Source of the DNA: Polyporus tsugae
Taxonomy: Eukaryota; Basidiomycota; Agaricomycetes; Polyporales; Polyporaceae
DNA: 64,000 nt
Assembly: GCA_024305745.1 (NCBI GenBank)
Contig: JAHRBS010000003.1
Span: forward strand, 2,108,001 to 2,172,000
Direction of reading: 5' to 3'
Made by a program: the position numbers and the translations under genes
Notes under the pieces: generated by a model
The model's input: the letters and a program-made list of their open reading frames with translations, nothing else
What the model was told of the DNA's origin: nothing
The model's database searches: none
Shown here: one piece after another, positions 10,406 to 21,615 of the stretch
Layout: the number at the start of each line of letters is the position of its first letter
Position numbering within the stretch: position 1 is the first letter of the stretch

Positions 10406-10870
10406 CTAGGTGCGAATCCTCTCGATCACGCGGTGTACAAGCTCCTCGAACGAGTCTACCAGGGGAATGCTGCAACGCTCGCAGAGGACCTCCACGTTCC
10501 CCTTCCGCTCAAACCCGTCCGGGCAGCACACCACCATCTTTCCCGTACGGCTGGACAGCCCCAGCTCAAGGAGGGAGATCGTGGAAGGGACCACGGGATG
10601 CAGGTACATCGCCACAACGTCCGCGCGCTCTTGCGCATCCAGCTCCCACCGCACCTGCGTGTAGAACCGCGCGTCGCTCTTGCGCTCCGTCCAGGTGTCA
10701 TCCCAGTCCGTCCGCAACGGGTTGAAGATGGTGATGGGCAGGTACTCCAGCTGGCGGATGATCTTTGCATGCCAGTCGTCGGCTATGGAGCCCGCGAGGA
10801 AGACGGAGCGGCCGAGGATAAAAGTGATGGGCTCGGGAGCGTTGTATACCCTGGCTTGCGTATTGGACAT
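10406..10870 (-). CDS. Nucleoside 2-deoxyribosyltransferase-like protein, copy B
   Basis: A single-exon gene of 154 residues, paralogous to the gene at 9085-9627 on the same strand. The core motifs are kept in order: VFLAGSIADDW, ITIFNPLRTDWDDTW, ADVVAMYLHP, ISLLELGL with its Glu, and NVEVLCERCSIPLV. Copy B lacks about 25 N-terminal residues present in copy A. The ATG at 10870 (MSNTQARVYNAPEPI) was preferred because it aligns with the KVYLAPEKI region of copy A; an upstream in-frame ATG at 10924 would add 18 unremarkable residues. The tandem pair suggests sub-functionalisation or dosage. Both copies retain the catalytic-type Glu, so neither looks dead. Confidence 0.8.
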   Translation of the reverse strand: MSNTQARVYNAPEPITFILGRSVFLAGSIADDWHAKIIRQLEYLPITIFNPLRTDWDDTWTERKSDARFYTQVRWELDAQERADVVAMYLHPVVPSTISLLELGLSSRTGKMVVCCPDGFERKGNVEVLCERCSIPLVDSFEELVHRVIERIRT

Positions 10871-11589
10871 GGTATGCAAGCGCGTCGAGCCTCCTGGGTC
10901 GCTATCGACATGAGGGAAGGGCACGAGAACGACAGGGAAGAGTTCACGAGACGCATGCGCAGTCGAGGAGAACGACCGTCAGCTCGAATGCGGGTACATT
11001 GTGGGACTATCTCACCTGTGTACGAGGATTGCACAGGCAATGGGAAGACCCTATGGTCAAAAGGTGGGGGTGGGAGGTCCTTATCGGATCCTATTTATGC
11101 AGAGTTTGGAAGGACTGTGCTAGGGTTCAGAGTATGGCAACTGCTTCCCTCTTGGAGAATGTGGTAATGTGCCTACCGTAATCGACCCACAACGATATGC
11201 CATGAGAATTGAAGGCCTATGTACGTGCGCCAGAAGCTCGAGCTTCTCAGTCCAGACTATGCCATCTGCCCCTGGCCGTGTCAGTGCTTGTGCCGACACA
11301 TAGTGTTTTCTGATAGGAGTACCTAGGTTTTCATGTGCCGATGGGAAGTAGACGGCAGCAGCAGTGAAGATACCACGGAGGCGTACGAAACGTCCAAGTT
11401 AGATATTTGGCGACTGGTATGGATACCTGTTTAAGATTGCGAGGCTCCACTTCTCGTTCTCACGGCGCCGCCGCGAACCAAAGTGCGGCTCCAGAACATC
11501 TCTATGAATTCTATACTGTCTGGTCACTACACACTGGAATCTATAACGTGAGTGCTCGTGAACGAGACAGCAATTGCGAAACGCTTCCT
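10871..11589. other. Intergenic region, no gene seen
   Basis: This spacer holds the promoter of deoxyribosyltransferase copy B (an AT-rich CATAAATAGG on the minus strand near 11095) and the 3' flank of PQ-loop gene B. No conserved frame was found. Confidence 0.5.
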
Positions 11590-12831
11590 TCATGCATCTT
11601 TACTTTCTATACCTGCCTCTTCTCTCTTATCTTCTATATCGCCACTCTTCTCGCCCGTGGCTTGTTCGATCACCGACACCGCTTCCAGGGTTTGAACCAT
11701 GATGTTTGCAGGTGTCTCTACATCCGGCACTGCCGTGCCACTCTCCGCGGCGAGACGTTTGCGCCTGCGTCTCGCGAGCGGATTCAGGATTAGGGCCAGG
11801 AGAAGAATCCCTCCGTCCAGCACCTGCGAAAATGCAAGGTCGGAGTCGGTTAGAGCGTAAAATACACGATGTGTGCCATGAGCCGTACCACCACCAGAGA
11901 GTACGTTACGCCGGCGATGACGTCGAAATCTCCCTTGAACGCAAGCGACAGGTCGTTGAACACCCCGCCGAGCGCGTCGATGGTCATGAACAGGAGCGAT
12001 ATCCCGATGACCTCCTTGTGCTTGTAGATCTCGTAGTATTGCGGCCTAAGTAATCGGCCTCACGATCAGTTATGTGGTTGGATATATGCGAATGCGACCG
12101 TACTTACAGCAAACCACATGCAATCAGCACGGTGCTGAATATCCCGAAGAACATGGTGGGTGCCATATTTCCGGCATTGTAGGACGGCTTGCGGGACGCC
12201 AAAAATTAGCTTTAATTCGGGAAACGGAAACGGGGAGACTCGCTCACCCTAACGGCGTATATCATACCGGCCTCGAATCCAGCAAAGAGGACGAGGGATA
12301 TCAAGAAAATAGCTATGCTCGTCCTCCGGGAACGTTTGTGTCCGTAGTACTGGCACTGAATCCACCGAACGGCCCGCGTTAATGGTGACCGACGCGCACG
12401 ATTCAAATCTAAAGAGACGCAGACCTGAGACCACGAAGCGAGACAAAGCACGCCGAACACTTGCGGCTGGACGATAAGAGGGATGTTCAGGTTCTGTATC
12501 ACGGAATATGTCCCGAGGAACGGGCCAGCAATGCCACACAAGAGCCTGTAAGCGGGATCAAAAGTCGTCACGGTTCAGTGCATTTCCTACACGTCGTCTA
12601 TACAACAAAGATAAAGACAGATACTAAAAGGACGCACATAAAATGCTCTGAAAGACCCTCGACGGACTTGCTGCGGTATGTGTGCCATATCTGTGGAACC
12701 AGCTGGATAGTCCAGCAGATGGTGCCTACGCACCCAGGGCTTTGAGTCAGCGAGCTCGAGCAAATCTTCAAAGAGAGGCGGGACGAACCCATTGTCCCGA
12801 GCGCGTTCTCTGCCACACGATTGACGGGCAT
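11590..12831 (-). CDS. PQ-loop repeat membrane protein, copy B
   Basis: Seven exons on the minus strand: 12831-12789, 12725-12638, 12545-12425, 12355-12248, 12187-12108, 12045-11889 and 11823-11590. All introns have GT-AG borders. The product has about 276 residues and seven predicted hydrophobic segments. It carries the two PQ-loop signatures (QLVPQIW in the first repeat, IVQPQVF in the middle) and a second-repeat segment PQYYEIY. Exon lengths 43, 88, 121, 108, 80 and 157 nt match copy A (3103-4361) exactly, so the pair arose by duplication with the introns in place; the copies now face each other about 7.2 kb apart. The family includes sugar, amino acid and cystine carriers of plasma membrane or vacuole; no substrate can be read from the sequence. 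The last exon codes a hydrophilic, cytosolic-type tail. Unlike copy A, every donor here is intact. Confidence 0.85.
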
Positions 12832-13965
12832 TTTGGTCACACGACCTTTATGACAGACTTTGGCTGGCCGCGAGATTCGGCCGACGACGCTCTCAGAGAC
12901 GTCCCTGTTATGCCTGAAGCACAGGAAACACGTTCTCTGCCACAGAGCACGATGCCGCTGGGACGGAGTCAAGCAAAGTCGGGAGGACGGGGAACGTAGA
13001 ACAAAACTCTTGCAGTCCGGTGATGACTATTTGGGTGACCGGGCTCGAGGAAGGCGAGATCCAGACCGCGGGCCTTGAAGCCACGGTCTTCACGTCATCA
13101 GACACCGAGTTATGGTGCGATTCACATTTGTGGGGGGCTTTTTTACGATCATAGCCGTTGGAATCAGGGGGGCGTCTACTCTTGTTCTAAAGACCGGTCG
13201 CTCGGGCCGCCCATCGGCTGGACCTCCAGTCTTGCTGCCACTGACAGTGATGCCAGATGCTTGTGCAGCTGGGCGGCCGACTAGAACCTGAACCTCAGCA
13301 AATGCCTGAAGTGTCTATATGGATTTGAACCCAGGACAGCATCCTTCAGTACTTCATTTGCTCTGAAAAAAACGCCCTCGTACCGTAGTTGAGCCCTCTA
13401 CCGGGAGCTCGGTGCACGGCACCAAACCCTAGATTTGCAATTTACGTGAGGTGACCGCTTGGTGCGTTCATCCTGGATCACCCAATGCTCTGTCGCCAGA
13501 GAGCCGTGGGCGGAACAGCACGTGGGAAGGCCAAGGGCGACCGTCGGAACTTCGGAATGGTGCTGCATCTGATAGTAGAGGGTCAGAACAAGAGAGAAGG
13601 CTGAGAAGCCTCACCACGCCTCAAATTTCAGACACGAGGGCGATGTTCCGGCCATGACCATTGACCTGAGCAAAAAGTGGATTGGGGCGAAGCACTGTAA
13701 AAATCAGCAGCATTCCTACAGGTAGGCTCGGGCAAGACGCGTACATATGAGAAGCACTACAACAGACCAAGCAAAGGAAGCAGAGAACTACTCGATACAC
13801 CGATAAAATAATGTATCGCTACACAAGATGGGGTATAATAGACCTAATAGCAATTCTAGCCGGGTTCTGACGAGGAAACTGGGGTCTACACGTTGACAAT
13901 GATGTATACTTAAATGACTGTTGAGACACGCACTGAGATATGCGTACCATGTGCCTCTGGCACGG
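12832..13965. other. Intergenic region, no gene seen
   Basis: About 1.1 kb lie between PQ-loop gene B and the 3' end of the Smr-domain gene. Frames are short and unconserved. On the minus strand near 13321-13410 there are tRNA-like fragments (a GGTTCAAATCC box-B-like motif and GGTAGAGGGCTC), but no cloverleaf could be closed. Confidence 0.5.
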
Positions 13966-16121
13966 TCAACTCGGACCTGTGAGGCCGCGAACGATGAGGC
14001 CACCGTCGACGGTGTCAACGATCCATCCGTCGGAGGTCAAAGCATTCCTCACGGCGGGGCCCAGAACGCCGACGCCGTTCAACGAGTGCTTGCCACGGCC
14101 CGTGATGATCCTTACGACTTTACCTATACAAAGGGGCGGAATGAATGATGACATTTTACGCGGCTGGAAGGCCGACGCACCACTGAAGTACTCGCCGAGA
14201 TACTCGCGCGAGATGGCAACGGCCTCGGCGACGATGAGTCCATGTAAATCAATAGTTTCACTAGTAGGGGAGACCGAACTGTCGATATCATTGGATCAGT
14301 CTCGCGTCTCGACCCCACCCCAGGAAAAAAACCGACTAACCGACTCCGCATGACCAGCTCGCGCGCACGCTTGAGCTGCTCCCTCTGCACCTGCTCCTGC
14401 AGCTCCCGCGCCTGCGCACGAAGACGAAGAACCCCACATCAACCATCGCTCGGCCCCGATGACGTGACCAGATCGTACTCACCCTCTCGGCAAAGTAGAA
14501 CGCGATCTCGCCCCCGTGGTTCTTCGAGTGCCCCGTCTGCCACGCCTTCCCCGCCTCGCGAAGCGCCGCCCTCCGCTGCTCCTGCAGCTCCCACTCCCGC
14601 TTCGCAGCCGCGACCTTGCTCGACATCTGAAGCTCCCCAACGTCGCCTTTCCCGCCTTTCCCGTTCCCGTTCCCGGCGCCGCGCACCTTGCGCGCGAGCT
14701 TCGTCGGCGACTGGATCGTGTAGGCGCGGATGACGCCAGCCAGAGGGTGTGGACCATCGGGAGAGGGCTTAGTGGGGATCGTCTTCCACGCGTTCGGAGG
14801 TGGGCGCGCCTTCTCGAGACTGGAGGGCGAGGGTAACGTCTGGGAGCGGCGCGGTATGTCTGGCGGGGGTGGTATGTTCGGTGGGCCGGGCGGGAGTTTC
14901 GTGGTAACCTTGAGCTGGGGGGCTTTCTGGTGGTACACGCCCCACGCGTACTCTTTACTGGTGAGGTCCGCGTCGAGCTCGACGAGGGTCTGGACGATGT
15001 CGAGAGCCGTGTTCGGGTCCCCGCCCGTCGCGCGGAGCGCGAAGAGCGCGTCCTCGAGAAGCTGGTCGCGCTGCTCGACGTTGAGATCGGAGTACGTCTG
15101 GGACGTGGTGAGGATCTCGAACATGCTGAAGAGAAGGGGACTCTCTTCCTCTGTCAGCTCGTCGTTCGAGTGCTTCGACACCTGGCGCGAGATCTGCACC
15201 AGAGCAGCGCGAAGAGCTTGGCCAGGGGATGAGTAGTTGGGGGAATGGAAGACCGACTGGAAGTATGAGACAGGTTGTGATGGGATGAGCATGGCCAAGT
15301 GGGATGCGACAGAAGCCAGCTGCGTCCAGGGATCCGGGACACCGGTATGGGGACTTGAACTGGAAGGACTCGGGCGAGCGTGCTGCTGTTGACGGACGTC
15401 TACAAGCGTGAAAGTCGTGCCCTTCTTGAAATGCCTCTTCTGCTTCGGCACGCCCTTCTTCTTCCTCTCCACCAGTTCCCAAGGGCCTTCGTACCCCATT
15501 ACCTTTGATTCAGACTCATCTAAACCACGTTCCTCCAGTTCGCGCACGTATTCGGCGGTGAGGACCTCCTCCACCAACGCCTCCATGTCCAGATCATCGA
15601 TACGCCCCCCATGGCTGGCCAGGATCTTCTTAAGCTTGCCGATAGAGACCTGAGGAAATGCGGCACGAAGAAAGCCGAGAGGGTGGCTGAAAGGCTGACC
15701 GGAGGCATCTGAATGAGAGCTAGTGGAGGTATAACCCGAGATGTCTGTAGCAGAGTAGTCAAACGAGCTCGAGGTGTCATCGGCGAGGGAAGTGGAAGAA
15801 GCCTGCAGCTGAGAGAAGCCTGATAGCGATCGTTCGTCCCAGTCGAAGAGCTCCTTCTCCGCCTCCGAGGCGAGATTGCTCAGGACCTCGCGCAGCTGGT
15901 GGAGTTCATCTTGCCTCTTCGCGTCATTGCCAGAGACATAGTCTGCGACGATAGCGGCGACGAGCGAGGTATCGAGCGGGGGAGAGAATTCATTCTAGAA
16001 GGGGTCGGGACATTTGTTAGAAGACATGATGCAGGGTAGCTTCAGTGAGTGAATTGAACGGCCCTTTCAGAGCGATCGAGCGTACCTGTAGGATGTCTTG
16101 GATGCTAGGCTGTGTTGCCAT
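13966..16121 (-). CDS. DUF1771/Smr-domain protein with CUE-like N-terminal segment
   Basis: Five exons: 16121-16086, 15994-14483, 14411-14341, 14260-14181 and 14123-13966; about 618 residues. The N-terminal third contains a CUE-like helical segment (GFLRAAFPQVSIGKLKKILAS and following) often linked to ubiquitin binding. A disordered Pro/Ser-rich middle is followed by a DUF1771 helix pair near residues 470-540 (AAKREWELQEQRRAALREAG, then an FYFAER segment). A C-terminal Smr domain starts with TIDLHGL and continues with VVRIITGRGKHS. Smr domains of this type act as RNA or DNA endonucleases in RNA surveillance (relatives of Cue2 and N4BP2). The DLHG and GRGKHS core motifs are intact. It is transcribed divergently from PET117, with 285 bp between the start codons. 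Confidence 0.85.
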
Positions 16122-16406
16122 TGTGTACTGCATGTGCTAGCAGGGTATGGGGGGGCTCAGAGATGTAGGTGGATGGGATAGAGGTTTTTGGAACGGGATA
16201 AAGTCGGTTGCCGCCATGCTACTCGCCCAGGATGTGCAGCCCAGCCGCCCGGCTGACCTCATCGGCCCGGCGTCGATCATCCGCGTCGCTTTGCGTTTGC
16301 CTCCGTCTTCACCCTTGCCTCCAACTCTCGACTATCCCCACCTTCTTGTCACATCTTGCTCTCTGGAACGAGCACACAACCAAAGGAGGCTTCCTCAGTC
16401 ATTGCC

Positions 16407-16712
16407 ATGTCGCGTGTGGCAAAGTTCACGCTCGGAGCTGCAGTATTCAGTTCGGCGCTCATCGTATGGGGTGTGCATCACTTGCAGATGACGGAACGGG
16501 AGGTGCGTAGCTTATTTATGCCCAATTGACCTGGCATTCATCGCGTACAATTTCAGAGTATGTATCAAGGGATTGTAAAGGACGATGAGCGACGGCGCGT
16601 GAAGATGAGGCAGCGAGAGGAGGAATTCCAACGGTCATTACAGAAGCGAGAGCTGTACGAGCGTGTACAGACCGTCTCAAATCCTGCACCAAATCCATCA
16701 GGGTCAACGTGA
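16407..16712 (+). CDS. PET117: Cytochrome c oxidase assembly factor Pet117
   Basis: A small two-exon gene (16407-16502, 16557-16712) coding 83 residues. It starts MSRVAKFTLGAAVFSSALIV, a single membrane segment that doubles as mitochondrial anchor. Then come HHLQMTERE and the conserved MYQGIVKDDERRRVKMRQRE helix seen in Pet117 homologues. Pet117 sits in the inner mitochondrial membrane and couples heme a synthesis (Cox15) to complex IV assembly. The intron has GTGCGT...TTTCAG borders with phase 0. The length agrees with the family (about 80-110 residues). The start codon fits because the hydrophobic segment begins right after it. A divergent promoter is shared with the Smr-domain gene. Confidence 0.9.
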
Positions 16713-16910
16713 TCTATGGTACAGTGTTACCTTGATCGTTCGGGGCTTGGTGAAGGTACGAGATATATATCTACTGTTGAAGCAGCACCCCTGCATATGC
16801 GTCAATGCCAGCTCATCGTGCTTTCCTTGACAGCAATATTCTCCAATAGTATAGATGCTTTAGGTACAAAATCATTCACACAGTTCCTATTTGCGACCTA
16901 AACCTGTTGC

Positions 16911-18930
<2,020 letters not shown>

Positions 18931-19964
18931 GGCTCAGAGCTGAGAAGGTGGATTCGCAGTCAGTTCGTGTTGGTCAATGCGTATTGAATCCGTGGCTTAC
19001 CAGGGGCTTAAATCTGTGGACCGCAGGGCTAGTCATTGACGATATTCCCATGCGTGGCGGGATGAGTGAATCCAGCGGGCATCCGGGGCAGCGGAGGCTA
19101 ACTCTGTGGCTTTCCACGTTCACAACGCAGACTCTCATGCCCCCTACGGCATCCAACGTGCGACATACAGAGAGCGAACCCGAAGACGATTGATGTCGCT
19201 TCTATTCTCAAGCAGGAATCACGCGGGTTTGGGGCAGAGTTCTCGGAACTTTATTGGGTATGTCGTTCCGGCGCATTAATGTTTAGCAGTCTAATCCAAG
19301 CATGCTACAGGAGCGTGAATACGGCTGTTTACTAGCATGACGTACCATATCCAGAACTATTTCCTTGCACGCATAGCGATTGTCTATGGAGTATTTTCCA
19401 CCTTGCCATCGTTCACACCAATGTCCAGTGGGAGGCTTGCGTTATTCAGTGCTGAAGCGCCGTTTCAACTCGTAGTCCAGGGGGAAATGATGGCCCACCG
19501 GCATTCATAGTGAATTTCATGATCAGGCCTTCAAGTTAAACCGATGAGGGGTTCAGAAGACGAACGCAATTGGGTTGGCAGTAATCAAAGTGCTTGACGG
19601 AGCAGCTCCGCTGGCAAGAATGTGCTATTCAACCTTGTTTCAAGGCCATGTATACAAACAGCGGGCTTGCTCATGGTCCATCTAAGTGCCAACAGAATGA
19701 CCGATTATTGGGCCAGGACCCGAGAGTCGATGTTAACCCTCTGTTCGTGTTTAGCTATGCTAGGCCTGTGCCGCCCGAGAAACGAAAGCGCTAGGGGGAT
19801 TTGACCCTGCGCCGATGGGCGCTAATTACATCTCTTACGTCACCACCATCAGCAGCTCGAGAAAGCTTGAAGCTCCTAACAAGTGTCAAGCAGGCCTTCA
19901 ACAAACAGTGACTTGAATCTCAGTGGGACGTAGGGGCTGTTCTGAATGTCTATATGCTCCCGCC
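18931..19964. other. Intergenic region, no gene seen
   Basis: About 1 kb separate the divergent aldehyde dehydrogenase and KAT14-like genes. No frame shows conservation or codon bias. It is long enough to hold separate promoters for both genes, but no clear TATA element was identified. Confidence 0.5.
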
Positions 19965-21583
19965 ATGACTTCCGACCCCGAGTGGCACAGTTCTGGAGAT
20001 GACCAGTACGGAAGCGCGCGTCCGGTGAGTCGTTTTTTCACGCTTGCTTGCATTCCAGTGCCCATGCGCAGTGATCACAGACACGCAAGTCAAAACGGAG
20101 AAAGGTCACGCAGAAGGGTCGTACAAAAGCGGTCGCTGTCAGAGCTGAAGAGCCCCCACCGCCGTCGTGGTCTCTGGGTCCACTTCTGGAGGCTTTGCAT
20201 GAGCAAACTGCGCACGACCGAGAAGACGATCAGGACGGATGGGATCCCTTTGAATGCATCATTGAGCCCCTTCTTCCCAGTCTCCTTCATGCGGAGAGCG
20301 CGTTCTTCCAATGGGGAGAATATGCGAGCGAGAAGGCAAGTCTCGCCCACCCACTTCTATTGAGACAGTGGGCTGAATGTCATCCAGTTAACTCCGCACC
20401 TCCTCCCAAGATCCAGAGCAGAGGAACTCCATCAGCATCCCGCCACAGACCCGTCAAATTCTGTGCTCGCATCTCTGCTCTCCGCGAAGTCGAGGACTCA
20501 CTCGGTATGTCTCCGTGCCTATATGCTCCATGCTCTTGTGGTCCCTCAAAGTACTTTCTCAGAGGCTTCTTCGACGGATGGTTCTAAACCGCACCCCATC
20601 ATACCTGGCATCGGGACCCCTCACGCCTGTGCGCGCGCCCCGTGCAGCATCTGCAGTCAACCCAGTTGTCCTCGACGCCCTATACGCTATCAGGACGACG
20701 CCATACGAAAGCTCGTTCCTCTCTCGACTGCAAGGCTTCAGTCCCAGTCGTCAACCTGGGGTCATCACGATCGATTGGGACACACATACGCCGTGGATGG
20801 AACTGATGGCCGACGTTCGGGAACATTACAGTCTTGCTCAGTATGTCTATGCGTTCTCGCCTGAGTATCTCCGCAATGTTGACGCGTTATGCGATAGTCC
20901 TGAGCGGGAACAGGCGGAGGAAAGCACAGCACCCATCACATACTGCACGTTGCTCCGCTGCCACCTCGATCAAGTGCACGACCTGCTGGGGCGAGTTTTC
21001 TGGGACGGTGTTGACGGTGCGCTGCCTCTTCCTCTGTCCACCGAGAAGAGCTTGGGTCGATTGATCACTTTCGGCACTCAGTAACCGACTCACTGGATTA
21101 TTCACCAGAGAAGTCTACCATTGTGGCGATGTACAAGCACCTCGTGGTTGGGGCTGCCTTCCTCAGTTCCCCACAAGAGACCTACATCACATACCTAGCG
21201 GTTCGCTCGGGCTGGGAGTCCTCTCAAATTGCAACGTGAGAAAATGAGCACCAAGAAAAGTTTTAGCCTTGAATGGACTAACGGCTCATGTCACTTTCGC
21301 CAATCATTATAGTTCTATGCTCTACCATCTCATTAGCCTAAATCCCCATAAAGATATCACTCTACACGTATCCATCAACAACCCAGCCATGGTCCGTGTC
21401 CCGTCCGCCATCGCCTTCGTAGGCATGTATGCAATATCTAACTCGCACATCCGATAGCTCCTGTACAATCGCTTTGGGTTCAAGGCGGAAGAGTTCATCG
21501 TCGGTTTCTACGAGGACTACCTCGACCCCAACTCGCCCCAGTCCAAGAACGCATTCCGACTGCGTCTCCGGCGCTGGCGATAG
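19965..21583 (+). CDS. KAT14-like GNAT acetyltransferase
   Basis: Six exons: 19965-20024, 20081-20504, 20552-21016, 21082-21235, 21313-21391 and 21458-21583; about 435 residues. Exon 2 begins with a strongly basic segment, TRKSKRRKVTQKGRTK, likely a nuclear localisation signal. The C-terminal 150 residues are a GNAT domain closely resembling animal KAT14 (CSRP2BP, the ATAC complex subunit): FWDGVDVTDSLDY, TIVAMYKHLVVGAAFL, YITYLAVRSGWESSQIAT (acetyl-CoA loop) and DITLHVSINNPAM. LLYNRFGFKAEEFIVGFYED and an end in FRLRLRRWR complete the domain. KAT14 acetylates histone H4 or scaffolds ATAC; the fungal role is not established. Acceptor 20080 was chosen because the two nearer acceptors meet an in-frame stop. 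It converges on the SIR2-type gene with 32 bp between the stops. Confidence 0.82.
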
Positions 21584-21615
21584 GCCTACGGGGGCCTCTC
21601 TCCGTTCGCCGGTCG

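Noticed and set aside
13290..13420. tRNA-like box A and box B sequences on the minus strand
   Set aside because: GGTTCAAATCC and GGTAGAGGGCTC resemble tRNA internal promoters, but acceptor and anticodon stems cannot be paired, so no tRNA is called. A tRNA-derived SINE relic remains possible.
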